DNA of 64,000 bases from assembly GCF_037026715.1 (NCBI RefSeq), contig NZ_JBANCG010000001.1:372001-436000 (forward strand), given 5' to 3'. The position numbers were made by a program, and so were the translations under genes. The notes below the pieces were generated by a model, which was given only the letters and a program-made list of their open reading frames with translations, did not search any database and was not told the origin of the DNA. The DNA comes from Breoghania sp037026715 (GTDB lineage Bacteria > Pseudomonadota > Alphaproteobacteria > Rhizobiales > Stappiaceae). Position 1 is the first letter of the stretch. Each line of letters starts with the position of its first letter. This document shows positions 1-7,932 of the stretch, piece by piece.

Positions 1-1549
1 ACAGACGCAGCGGCGCCTGGTCGGCCTGAGAGGCCAGCGACAGGGCGGTGGAGGAGAGCTGCTGGCGGGTCTGCAGGGCCAGCATGTTTGCCGCTTCCTC
101 GTTGCCGTCGGCCAGCACCAGATTGTCGGCACCGGTTTCCAGCGTGTTGATCATCGCGGTCGTGAATTCCTGACGGTTTTCCACGATCGAGAGGTTCGAG
201 CCGAAAGCCGACGACTGCGAACGCACCGTGTTGATCGCGTCCTTCACACCAGAGAGCAACGTGTCGATGTTGGTGTCGCTATCCAGATCGACGGCCTCGA
301 TGTCGGAGATACCCAGGGTCCCGGCGTTGATGGTCTCGCCGTTCTTGGTCTGGATGTCGATCGTCGAAGTGCCGGTCTCGTTGAAGGTGATCTTCAGGTT
401 GTCGCCGCGCAGCAGGTTGATGCCGTTGAAGGAGGCATCATCCGACAGCTTGTCGAGCTGGTCGCGCAGTTCGTTGAACTGGTCGGCCAGATCCGCACGC
501 ACCGTGTTGCCGCCGATCGTGCCCGTGCCCGTGCCGCCATCGGCGACGCCGGTCGAGGCATTGACGCCGGTCACGTCCAGGTCCTGCGTGGACTGGTTCT
601 CCAGGCGCAGCTTGCCGTTGTCGTTCGACGCACGAACGGCGCCGGTGAGCGAAGTGTTGGCGTTGATCTCGGCAACCAGCGTATCGACAGTCTTGGCGGT
701 GGTGTTGGCCAGGCTGTCGGCCGCGGCGCCAAGGCCGGAGTCGGAGGCGCCTGCCAGGGTTTCCGCGACGCTCGACACGGTGACAGCAGCGGTGGAGCTG
801 TCGGAGGCCGTGTCGGAGGTGAGCACGAGTTCGCCGCCATCCGTGCTGGCGGTGATGGCAACGCTGTTGGCATCGAAGCCGGCGTTGATCACGGAAGCCA
901 GTTCGTCAGCAGTGACCGCCTCGACGTCGGCGACGTCGAAGGTTGTCGCGGAGCCGCCGTCGATGGTGATCGACAGGGTGTCGGCATCGGTCGCGGTGAT
1001 GGCGACGGTCTGTGCGGTGCCACCGTCGATCGCGACATCGAAGGTCAGCGAGCCGGCATAGGAGTTGTCGGCGGCGCTGTCGAAGTCGAGGGCAGCGAAG
1101 CCGGAACCGGTGGAAACGCCCTGCGACTGGGTGAGGTCGATATCGACGGCAGTGGTGCCGACCGAACCGCCGGACAGCGACAGCTGCTCGGTGCCGGCCG
1201 GGGTGGAGCCGACATTCACCGTGTAGGACGCGGTCTCGAAGGACTTGTCCTGACGGGCCTGACGCAGCGTGGACTGCATCGATTCCAGCGTGTTGGTGAT
1301 CGATGTCAGACCGTTGTCCGCAGCCTCCAGCGTCTTGATGCCGTTGGACATGCTGTCCATCAGCGAGTCGAGATCGCCTGCCCGCGACTGCAGCGAGGAG
1401 GAGGTGAAGAAGTTGGTCGGGTTGTCGAGCGCCGAGTTGACCTTCTTGCCGGTGGCAAGACGGTTCTGGGTCGTGGCCATCAGGTCTGCGGTCGACTGCA
1501 GGGAGAGCAGGTTCTGACGGACGCCGGCGGAGAGAGTGATATCAGCCAT
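1..1549 (-). CDS. flagellin (filament subunit), 3' end cut by window edge
   Basis: Structural subunit of the flagellar filament, exported through the flagellar type III system. The protein starts MADITLSAGVRQNLLSLQST, a typical alphaproteobacterial flagellin N-terminus, and its end contains the conserved ...LETGADNLVLAD...EEAANMLALQTRQQLS helix. About 516 codons are visible. The last readable residues are QAPLRL, so probably only one or two residues plus the stop lie outside the window. The conserved D0/D1 ends flank a large Ala/Ser/Thr/Asp-rich variable middle (roughly residues 130-400), longer than in compact rhizobial flagellins. The ATG at 1549 follows a GAGGAAA ribosome site. The leader is AT-rich and contains a small CACCC/GGGTG stem. 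The paralogue number cannot be told, so no gene letter is given. Confidence 0.95.
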   Translation of the reverse strand, partial: MADITLSAGVRQNLLSLQSTADLMATTQNRLATGKKVNSALDNPTNFFTSSSLQSRAGDLDSLMDSMSNGIKTLEAADNGLTSITNTLESMQSTLRQARQDKSFETASYTVNVGSTPAGTEQLSLSGGSVGTTAVDIDLTQSQGVSTGSGFAALDFDSAADNSYAGSLTFDVAIDGGTAQTVAITATDADTLSITIDGGSATTFDVADVEAVTADELASVINAGFDANSVAITASTDGGELVLTSDTASDSSTAAVTVSSVAETLAGASDSGLGAAADSLANTTAKTVDTLVAEINANTSLTGAVRASNDNGKLRLENQSTQDLDVTGVNASTGVADGGTGTGTIGGNTVRADLADQFNELRDQLDKLSDDASFNGINLLRGDNLKITFNETGTSTIDIQTKNGETINAGTLGISDIEAVDLDSDTNIDTLLSGVKDAINTVRSQSSAFGSNLSIVENRQEFTTAMINTLETGADNLVLADGNEEAANMLALQTRQQLSSTALSLASQADQAPLRL

Positions 1550-2299
1550 TACAGTTTTCCTCGTTCTGGGAATAGAGCACCCGTTCTGGGTGAACGCAGG
1601 AGACGCTAAGTTTCAGATCTTAACGAGCGGTAAAAATGGCTGCAAACGCTAAGTAAATATCAATACGTATGTCATTTATGACGATTATTTTTCGGGCAAA
1701 AGGGCCCAAATATCGCTATAAGTAACGGTGAGTAAGACGAAAATCGATTAAAAATGATAAAAAATAAGAAGAAAAACAGGCGGCGAATACGTATTTAGAG
1801 ATATGTCGTAAATCGCATTGTTTGGCATGCGGAGGCGTCTGTGTGACGCTTTTGAAATGCCGCGCAGCCCTTTGCGCCACGCCTGCCAAGGTCGCTTGCC
1901 GGGCTGATTGCCGGGGTGATTGCCGGGGTGCTTGCCAGGGTGCTTGATGGGGGCGGGGCTCGTAGCGCCGGCGCGGTTCGGCCTGGTGCGGGTCGGCATC
2001 TTTCCGGTGCCGCGGGGCGGGCGCGTTCGATCCGTCAGGTGGCGGCGGTTCCCGTTTTCCCGGAAGGACAGCGCGAATGCGCAGGAACCTAGGGGCGCGT
2101 CCCGCAGATGCGGGAGGTGCGAGGGAATAGGTCGCTGCGGAGGTGAGGGGGAGAGAAGTGCAGAATTTGCCGCGGGGCAGCGTTCAAGGCGTCCAGAAAC
2201 GGATCTGCCTGTAAAACGCACATTCTTGTCGCATCGGCCGCAGGGCCGGGAGGTTGCTGTCCCGAAGGTCGCTGTCCGGGAGGTTGCCCGGCGCGGTTT
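1550..2299. promoter_or_regulatory. intergenic region upstream of flagellin
   Basis: About 750 bases without a convincing gene. The part next to flagellin (about 1600-1850) is AT-rich and should carry the flagellin promoter, but no sigma54, sigma28 or CtrA consensus was identified with confidence. The rest is GC-rich and includes the 12-bp tandem repeat at 1896-1943. Open frames on both strands here have low-complexity Arg/Pro composition and no recognisable domain. Confidence 0.5.
1896..1943. repeat. 12-bp tandem repeat, four units
   Basis: Four consecutive 12-base units of the form TTGCCGGGGTGA occur with one or two changes each, and a decayed fifth unit follows to about 1955. The repeat lies between the flagellin leader and flaG. 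Confidence 0.8.
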
Positions 2300-2722
2300 T
2301 TACAGGGTGCGGTTGACGCTCAGCTCGGCGACGTTGCTGCCGCTACCCGAAGTGCCCGTGCCCGAACCGGCGCTGGAGAACGGAGCGTTCGCGGCCGCCT
2401 GGCTTGCCAGCGCCTGACGCAGGCGCAGCAGCGCCTCTTCCGGGATCTGCCGCACGACTTCGCCCGTGTCCGGATCGGTGGCGCGGAAGATCAGCGTGTT
2501 GGTCTCGTCGTCCAGAAGATTTTCCCGCTTCAGCGGCAGCTCGTCCCGACGTTCCCGCTCCTCGCGCGGCTTCGCGCTCGTGTCGCTTTCCTCGACCGCC
2601 GTCACGGCCTGCTCGGCCGGCAGTTCCGTCTCGTTCGCCGCCGCAGCACGCATTGCGTATTGGGTCTGCGATGTCACGGTCTGCGCCAGTGTCGAAACGG
2701 GCTTTATATATCCCGCGTCCAT
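2300..2722 (-). CDS. flaG: FlaG family flagellar protein
   Basis: Small protein of 140 aa. The FlaG signature is at residues ~85-115: NTLIFRATDPDTGEVVRQIP followed by EEALLRLRQAL, the pattern (D)x-TGEVVRQIPxE of the family. FlaG proteins affect filament length or function and are usually encoded beside flagellin, as here. The N-terminal half is Ala/Glu-rich and probably disordered, and the C-terminus is a Gly/Ser-rich stretch. The ATG at 2722 is chosen because AAGGAG lies 7 bases upstream. A TTG 21 bases further upstream (2743) is in frame but would place the ribosome site inside the gene. Confidence 0.85.
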   Translation of the reverse strand: MDAGYIKPVSTLAQTVTSQTQYAMRAAAANETELPAEQAVTAVEESDTSAKPREERERRDELPLKRENLLDDETNTLIFRATDPDTGEVVRQIPEEALLRLRQALASQAAANAPFSSAGSGTGTSGSGSNVAELSVNRTL

Positions 2723-3161
2723 GGCAATCTCCTTGGGGCTCAAATATTCACGAGGCCCTTTTTACCGTCGCCAAGTATATAGCCTGCTTCTGACCGGAAT
2801 GGAAAGGAAAGAGGTAAACCTTTAGGAAAATTTTAACAATTTTCTCCCGCTGCATTGCCAATGGTGATTCTTCCGTCCGTCATCGCGAAAAATGACCTCC
2901 GAAAAAATCCTTCTCTTACAAGGGGTTTGCAGGGCATCCGAGAACGGGAGGCCCGAGCGCGCGCACCGGGCGCAGGGGCCGGGGCGGGGCGCTGTCACGG
3001 CGCCCGGCGCAGTCTGGATTTTTTGTTTTTTGCAAAGCGGGCGGTGCATTCCGTACGGGACGAAAGACCGGCTGCGCCCGCCCGGGCAGGTGCCGCCGGT
3101 CTTTCGTCTTCGCGAACACTGTGACGGAAGAAAGCGCGCTGCTGCGTGAGCGAAAGAAGGC
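2723..3161. other. intergenic region, no gene seen
   Basis: 439 bases between flgN and flaG. It contains an AT-rich upstream part for flaG (about 2750-2850) and the inverted repeat at 3059-3108. Overlapping open frames in all directions come from GC-rich sequence and show no domain. Confidence 0.5.
3059..3108. terminator. 14-bp perfect inverted repeat downstream of flgN
   Basis: The 14 bases at 3059-3072 (GACGAAAGACCGGC) recur as their exact reverse complement at 3095-3108, with a 22-base loop. The structure lies about 55 bases past the flgN stop and could end the flgI-flgJ-flgN transcript. No T-run follows on either strand, so a processing or attenuation hairpin is equally possible. Confidence 0.4.
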
Positions 3162-3662
3162 TCAGAGATTGCGGTTGAGGGCGATGCCGCGCGAAGAGTC
3201 CGTGCGCGGGCGCATGCCGTCGCGGCCGTAGGTCTTCGGGCTTTCCGTGACCCCGACGCATTCGGCGACGGAGCGCACCAGCTTTTCCGCCACCTCGCGT
3301 GCCGTCGACAGTACGGCGAGGTTGATCTTCAGTACCGCCTGGAACTCCGAATGGCCCCGGCGCAGGTCCGCCACCGCCACGGGCGCGAGGTTGCCGAGCG
3401 CCACGGAGTTCTCGCGGGTGCGGTTCAGGTACTGGATGTAGTTCTGCATGAGTTCGGCCTTGCGCGGCTGCAGGGCGCCTGCCTCACGCAGCTTGCCATC
3501 CCGCAACAGCGCCGTTTCTTCCTCGATGGCGCCCAGAAGCTCGTCCATGGCCCGACGCAATGCGGTGCATTCCGCTTCGGCCTCGGCGCGGGTGTGGATC
3601 GGCTGGCGCTCGTTGTCCTGGTGCACCGGAGCCGTCGCCCTCTTGTCAAAAGTCGCGGTCAT
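3162..3662 (-). CDS. flgN: FlgN-like flagellar export chaperone
   Basis: 166 aa, mostly helical protein. The segment at residues ~25-130 (LRRAMDELLGAIEEETALLR ... KAELMQNYIQYLNRT) is typical of FlgN family chaperones, which escort the hook-associated proteins FlgK and FlgL to the export gate. FlgN proteins are weakly conserved, so the call rests partly on position: the ATG at 3662 overlaps the flgJ stop by 4 bases (ATGA), giving a translationally coupled flgI-flgJ-flgN unit. GGAAGG lies about 10 bases upstream of the ATG. Confidence 0.7.
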   Translation of the reverse strand: MTATFDKRATAPVHQDNERQPIHTRAEAEAECTALRRAMDELLGAIEEETALLRDGKLREAGALQPRKAELMQNYIQYLNRTRENSVALGNLAPVAVADLRRGHSEFQAVLKINLAVLSTAREVAEKLVRSVAECVGVTESPKTYGRDGMRPRTDSSRGIALNRNL

Positions 3663-3994
3663 TGGAAAGAGCCTTCCTGCATGGCGATGAGTTCGCGATG
3701 GACACTGTCAGCGATGCCGATGCCGCCGGCATCGACGATGGAATTGGCGTATTGTTCGGAGAGCATGCCGCGCCAGATCTGGGAGGCATTGGAGTCTCCG
3801 AACGTTCCTCCGCCCTCGATGGTCTCGAACATGCTGTCGATCATCTGGTGGAGGAACTGGGCTTCGAATTCCTTCGAGACCTTGCCGGCCTTGGTGTCGG
3901 CCGAGGCGGAGCCGGCGCTCAGGGCGGACGCCCGGGCTGCCTTCAGGTTGGTAACGCCCGATTGGGTCAGAAGGGAGGCTGCGTTGGTGTCCAT
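3659..3994 (-). CDS. flgJ: rod-binding protein, FlgJ N-terminal domain only
   Basis: 111 aa protein matching only the rod-binding half of enterobacterial FlgJ. The motif at residues ~42-90 (SKEFEAQFLHQMIDSMFET ... WRGMLSEQYANSIVDAGGIG) is the family core. The C-terminal muramidase half found in gammaproteobacteria is absent, as is normal in alphaproteobacteria, where a separate enzyme opens the peptidoglycan. The ATG at 3994 shares one base with the flgI TGA, and the gene end overlaps flgN by 4 bases. It probably acts in the periplasm as a rod scaffold. Confidence 0.85.
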   Translation of the reverse strand: MDTNAASLLTQSGVTNLKAARASALSAGSASADTKAGKVSKEFEAQFLHQMIDSMFETIEGGGTFGDSNASQIWRGMLSEQYANSIVDAGGIGIADSVHRELIAMQEGSFQ

Positions 3995-5106
3995 CAGATC
4001 ACCTCGATTTCGGCCTGCAGCGCGCCCGCGGCCTTGATCGCCTGGAGGATGGAGATCAGGTCGCGCGGGCCGATGCCCAGTGCGTTGAGCCCGTCGACGA
4101 GCTGCTGCAGCGTCACGCTTTCGTTGACGACCGCGACCCGGCGCTCCGCCCCGTCGGTCACCGTCACGTCGGTGCGCGGCACAATGGCGGTCTGGCCGTT
4201 GGCAAAGGGCTGAGGCTGGGCGACGAGCGGGCTTTCGGCGATCGTCACCGTCAGGTTGCCCTGCGCCACCGCCACCGTGGAGACCTTCACGTTCTGCCCC
4301 ATGACGATGATGCCGGACTTCTCGTCGATGACGATCTTGGCCGGCAGGTCCGGCTCGATGCGCAGCTGTTCGATATCGGTCATCAGGTCGACGATGTTGC
4401 CGTCGAAGTCGCGCGGCAGGGTCAGACGCACGGTGGCCGGGTCCATCGGCTCCGCCGTCGGCATGCCGATCAGTTCGTTGATGGCGAGTGCGATGCGGCG
4501 CGAGGTGGTCAGATCCGGATTGCGCAGCTGAAGCCTGAGAGAGGTCATCGAGGCGAGCTTGAAGTTCAGTTCGCGCTCCACCACCGCGCCGTTGGAGATG
4601 CGTCCCGACGTCGGCACGCCTTGCGTGATCGAGGCCGCGGCCCCTTGCGCGGAAAAGCCGCCGATGGCGAGCGGGCCTTGCGCGATGGCATAGACCTCGC
4701 CGTCGGCGCCGATCAGCGGGGTGACCAGCAGCGTGCCGCCCTGCAGGTTGTCGGCGTCCCCCATGGCGCTCACCGTCACATCGATGCGCGAGCCTTGCGT
4801 TGTGAACGCGGGCAGGTTGGCGGTGACCATCACGGCGGCGACGTTCTTGGTCTTGAGGTCGGTGCCGCGGATGTTGACGCCAAGCCGCTCCAGCATCGCC
4901 TGGATGCTCTGCTTGGTGAAGGGCGTGTTGTTCAGCGTGTCGCCCGTGCCCTGCAAGCCGACCACCAGCCCGTAGCCGATCAGCTGGTTTTCGCGAACGC
5001 CTTCGAAGTCGGCGATGTCCTTGATGCGCGAGGCGGGCCACGCGGCGGTGGTGGCAAGCGTCGCGGCCACGAGGACGATCAGGCGGAGACGGGAGACGAG
5101 GGACAT
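3994..5106 (-). CDS. flgI: flagellar P-ring protein FlgI
   Basis: 370 aa, the normal length for FlgI, which polymerises around the rod in the periplasm to form the P ring. A Sec signal peptide (RLRLIVLVAATLATTAAWPA) precedes the mature start SRIKDIADFEGVRENQLIGY, the hallmark FlgI N-terminus, with GLVVGLQGTGD and FTKQSIQAML following. The end NALGIGPRDLISILQAIKAA is also typical. The ATG at 5106 is preferred over an in-frame TTG at 5121. flgI is first in the flgI-flgJ-flgN unit and is divergent from fliX, the arrangement known from Caulobacter. Confidence 0.96.
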   Translation of the reverse strand: MSLVSRLRLIVLVAATLATTAAWPASRIKDIADFEGVRENQLIGYGLVVGLQGTGDTLNNTPFTKQSIQAMLERLGVNIRGTDLKTKNVAAVMVTANLPAFTTQGSRIDVTVSAMGDADNLQGGTLLVTPLIGADGEVYAIAQGPLAIGGFSAQGAAASITQGVPTSGRISNGAVVERELNFKLASMTSLRLQLRNPDLTTSRRIALAINELIGMPTAEPMDPATVRLTLPRDFDGNIVDLMTDIEQLRIEPDLPAKIVIDEKSGIIVMGQNVKVSTVAVAQGNLTVTIAESPLVAQPQPFANGQTAIVPRTDVTVTDGAERRVAVVNESVTLQQLVDGLNALGIGPRDLISILQAIKAAGALQAEIEVI

Positions 5107-5389
5107 CTGGGCAATCCGCAAAGCGTGTTTCGAGTTCGCACAACAACAATGCGAGGAGCGTGCCAGTCCGTAAGGCGATCGTGTCCCGTCTTTAACGGAT
5201 TGAAAACGAAAGCAATTTGGTGTGTTCTCTACACAATGATAGAGTGAGTGTGTCCGTAGGTGCCCGGCAAAATCTGCCTAGCACCCGGGAATGCCTTAAG
5301 AATTCGGAAATTTCTGCCCGATGAATCGGTTGTCGCCGGCCCTGAGCGGGACGGTGGCATCCGACCGGGCGAGACACGGCGGGACAGGG
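5107..5389. promoter_or_regulatory. divergent flgI/fliX promoter region with degenerate CtrA-type box
   Basis: A 283-base divergent spacer. At 5192-5206 it contains TTAA-N7-AAAA, an imperfect match to the CtrA consensus TTAA-N7-TTAA, and at 5221-5235 a short inverted repeat TGTGT-N5-ACACA. In Caulobacter the flgI/fliX spacer is under CtrA control (family knowledge). Use of the degenerate box here is an inference. Confidence 0.35.
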
Positions 5390-5815
5390 ATGATACGGAT
5401 CGGCGGACCGACCTCGGGCTCCGGTGTCCAGAAACGGTCGGGGACCAAGGGAACATCGAAGTCCGGATCGAGCTTCGCACCGGCTTCCGGTGCGGAGACG
5501 GAGCGTTCCGGGGTGTCCGGCGGTGTGAGTTCGGCCTATGGGGTCGACGCGCTGCTCGCGTTGCAGGAGGTGGAAGATCCGCTCACCGGAAAGCGCAAGA
5601 ATGCTGCCCGGCGCGGCCATGACCTTCTCGACGCGCTTGAGGAAATGAAGGCCGATCTTCTCGCAGGTCTCATTCCCGAAGGGCGGCTCGACCGGATCCT
5701 GCAACTGGTGCAGACGCGCTTTCCCTCCGGCGATCCGCAGCTGGAAGCGGTGATCGACGAGATCGACCTCAGGGCGCGGGTGGAACTGGCAAAGCTCGGC
5801 CGCTTTCCCGACTGA
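5390..5815 (+). CDS. fliX: class II flagellar assembly regulator FliX
   Basis: 141 aa. The C-terminal two thirds carry the FliX signature: VDALLALQEVEDPLTGKRKN, ARRGHDLLDALEEMK, then a final helix with EIDLRARVELAKLGRF. FliX is an alphaproteobacterial trans-acting factor that couples assembly of the early basal body to late flagellar transcription through the sigma54 activator FlbD. The ATG at 5390 (MIRIGG) is chosen because GGGACAGG lies just upstream and because family members begin with a short MxI motif. Upstream in-frame Met codons would add unrelated sequence. Confidence 0.85.
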   Translation: MIRIGGPTSGSGVQKRSGTKGTSKSGSSFAPASGAETERSGVSGGVSSAYGVDALLALQEVEDPLTGKRKNAARRGHDLLDALEEMKADLLAGLIPEGRLDRILQLVQTRFPSGDPQLEAVIDEIDLRARVELAKLGRFPD

Positions 5816-6082
5816 TCCCGCCTTCGGGCGATTGCGGAACAGAAGCCGCGACCGGACGTCGTGCCGGTCGCCCGGGGTGCCCGTCTCAACCGGCAGGTGC
5901 AATCGGGAATCGCTGGCGGCGAACGGGTGCGCAGCGCCGTAACGGAAGCTCCGGATGCGCGCTCTGAATGGCCTAACCGACTGGTATCGCGGAAGGGTTT
6001 GTTTTTTCCCGACATCGTCGTTGCGGGTTGTAGGCGTGATCGCTATATTCCGCGCGGCCTCGTTAGGTTTTCGGAGTGATCC

Positions 6083-6499
6083 ATGACGGTTGAAGTCGAA
6101 GTTGATTATCGTCCTCACGAGGGCGAACCGTTCATGAATGAGAGGCAGCGCGAGTATTTCCGCTCGAAGCTGCTCGCCTGGAGAGAAGATATCCTGCGTG
6201 AGAGTAAGGAAACTCTCGCTCACTTGCAGGAGGAAAGCCAGAACCACCCTGATCTCGCCGATCGTGCATCTTCGGAGTCGGATCGTTCTATTGAACTACG
6301 TGCACGCGACCGGCAACGTAAACTTATCGCAAAGATCGATGCTGCATTGCAGCGGATCGAAGACGGTTCCTACGGCTATTGCGAGGAAACGGGAGAGCCG
6401 ATCTCGGTGAAGCGCCTCGACGCCCGCCCGATCGCGACCCTGTCGCTGGAAGCCCAGGAACGTCACGAGCGGCGCGAGCGGGTTTACCGGGACGACTGA
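6083..6499 (+). CDS. dksA: RNA polymerase-binding transcription factor DksA, one zinc-finger cysteine
   Basis: 138 aa. DksA binds the RNA polymerase secondary channel and, with ppGpp, adjusts rRNA and biosynthetic promoters. A coiled coil (residues ~22-90) with the tip motif DLADRASSESDRSIELRARD is intact. In the globular end (GYCEETGEPISVKRLDARPI ATLSLEAQERHER) only the first of the four zinc-ligand positions is Cys, and the others are Thr, Ser and Ala-type residues. This zinc-independent form is usual in alphaproteobacteria and is functional in Rhodobacter. CGGAG lies 8 bases before the ATG. A strong terminator follows, so the gene is probably a single unit. Confidence 0.95.
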   Translation: MTVEVEVDYRPHEGEPFMNERQREYFRSKLLAWREDILRESKETLAHLQEESQNHPDLADRASSESDRSIELRARDRQRKLIAKIDAALQRIEDGSYGYCEETGEPISVKRLDARPIATLSLEAQERHERRERVYRDD

Positions 6500-6548
6500 A
6501 GCCCGGGACCTCCTTCCAGAACGCGAACAAACTGGGACTGAATTCAAG

Positions 6549-6569
6549 GCCGCCTTCGGGCGGCTTTTT
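6549..6569 (+). terminator. Rho-independent terminator of dksA
   Basis: Perfect stem GCCGCC / GGCGGC (6549-6554, 6559-6564) closes a TTCG tetraloop and is followed by TTTTT. Confidence 0.9.
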
Positions 6570-6615
6570 CTTTGGGCGACGGCACGCAAGTGAGAGGGGG
6601 GGCGGCGTTTTCCTT

Positions 6616-6977
6616 GTGTGGCCCATCCTTTAAGACGCCGTCTCGCGACGGCTCCTCAGTGTCTGGCCCCAAAATGGTAGCTGGTTCTTCGCACCGAACT
6701 CTAAGCGCCTTCATACCCCTCCATCGTCATCACCCGGCGAAGTCCGGGTGATCCAGCGCGTGCTCCGAATGCTGCGGCCGGCGGTGGATTGCCCGGACGA
6801 AGCCGGGCAATGACGGCGGAGGGACATGAGGGGGAATAGCCGAAAGCGGATAGCCCGATACCATTTCCGGGCGGGGCTCTCAGGATGATGTTCTCGTATT
6901 GATGGTTTTGAAGAAAACATCAACAAACACAACGTCATCCTGAGGAGGGCCGTAAGGCCCGTCTCGAAGGATCGGCC
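6616..6977. repeat. composite nested palindromic repeat, copy 1
   Basis: A layered element of about 360 bases. The outermost arms are 'GGCCCATCCTT.AAGACG' at the left and 'CGTCTCGAAGGATCGGCC' at the right (family A). Inside them, a second pair of arms (about 6665-6720 and 6816-6885) are reverse complements of each other. The core (about 6722-6815) has two hairpins, CATCACCCGG..CCGGGTGATC and ATTGCCCGG..CCGGGCAAT (family B). The same architecture recurs at 18163 and 59871. No gene lies in the 692 bases between dksA and flgH. Confidence 0.8.
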
Positions 6978-7116
6978 ACTTGCGCCCGTTCGTCCCGCGC
7001 GTCTGGGCCTCCCCTGCGTCATCTCGAATGAAAAGGTCAGGGCGCGGTGCGTTGGGGAGCAAGGCACCGCGCCCTTCTTCAAGCCGTCCGGCCCGGGGAG
7101 TGGCGGGAACGGCCTT

Positions 7117-7142
7117 GGAGAACTCTGGGGAGTGAGTTCTCC
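7117..7142. terminator. 9-bp inverted repeat after flgH
   Basis: GGAGAACTC (7117-7125) and GAGTTCTCC (7134-7142) form a perfect stem with an 8-base loop about 50 bases past the flgH stop. No T-run follows, so its role as the end of the flgF-flgG-flgA-flgH transcript is only an inference. Confidence 0.35.
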
Positions 7143-7191
7143 GGGGAGCCGGGGGCGCGCCGCCGGGGGCGGCGGCGCGAGGCAAGACGGA

Positions 7192-7932
7192 TCAGAAGGG
7201 CAGCAGGATATCCAGCGCCTGGGAGCCGTAGCGCGGCTGCTGCACGTCGGTGATCTGGCCGCGGCCGCCATAGGCGATGCGGGCCTCGGCGATCTTGGAG
7301 CTGTCGATAGTGTTCTCCGCGCCGATATCCTCCGGCCTGATCACGCCGGCGACGATCAACTCGCGAACCTCGAAGTTGACCCGGACCTCCTGCCGGCCCT
7401 CGATCACCAGATTGCCGTTCGGCAGCACCTGTGTGACGACGGCGGCGACCTTGGTCTCAAGGGTCTCGGAGCGGTCGACCGTGCCGGATCCGGCCTGGCT
7501 TGAGGAACTGTCGGTGCTGACGAGGTCGGATGCGCTGGAACCGGCCGGTAGCAGGAACGTATTGATGGCGCTGCCGACCGCGCCGCCGGCGCCCACCGAA
7601 TCCGAGCCGGTGCGCGTGCGCTTGGTGGCGTTGTCGATTTCCGCCTTGTCGGTGATTGTCACCACCACCGTGAGGATGTCGCCGATCTGGCGGGCGCGCT
7701 GGTCCTTGAAGAAGGAGCGGGAACCCGACTGCCACAGCGAATTCGCCGCGTAGTGGACCGGTTCGGGATGCGGCATGGGCATCTTCACCGGCCGGTAACC
7801 GGCTGTGGTGGTCGGATCCTGAATGGCGGAAAGTGCGGGCGTCTGGCCGATGTTCTTCAGCTTGTCGGCGGTGCCGCAGCCGGCCGCCAGAAGGCCGGCG
7901 GAACACACGAGGAGGGTGCGGAAGGGGGTCAC
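7192..7932 (-). CDS. flgH: flagellar L-ring lipoprotein FlgH
   Basis: 246 aa. FlgH forms the outer-membrane L ring around the rod. The lipobox LLAAGC gives lipidated Cys19. The family core follows: SLWQSGSRSFFKDQRARQIG, DILTVVVTITDKAEIDN, then LPNGNLVIEGRQEVRVNFE and the C-terminal SSKIAEARIAYGGRGQITD. The start is GTG at 7932, which overlaps the flgA stop as GTGA. No upstream ATG gives the lipobox at the right distance. It is last in the flgF-flgG-flgA-flgH unit. Confidence 0.96.
   Translation of the reverse strand: MTPFRTLLVCSAGLLAAGCGTADKLKNIGQTPALSAIQDPTTTAGYRPVKMPMPHPEPVHYAANSLWQSGSRSFFKDQRARQIGDILTVVVTITDKAEIDNATKRTRTGSDSVGAGGAVGSAINTFLLPAGSSASDLVSTDSSSSQAGSGTVDRSETLETKVAAVVTQVLPNGNLVIEGRQEVRVNFEVRELIVAGVIRPEDIGAENTIDSSKIAEARIAYGGRGQITDVQQPRYGSQALDILLPF

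Noticed and set aside
1896..1955. Possible CRISPR-like array
   Set aside because: Units are only 12 bases with no spacers, and no cas genes are present.
1748..2221. 157-codon frame on the minus strand encoding HPG(K/N) repeats
   Set aside because: The repeats come from the 12-bp DNA tandem repeat, the rest is Arg/Pro-rich with no homology signal, and the 3' end runs through AT-rich leader DNA.
6616..6977. Insertion sequence
   Set aside because: There is no transposase reading frame in any copy; the elements are only nested palindromes.
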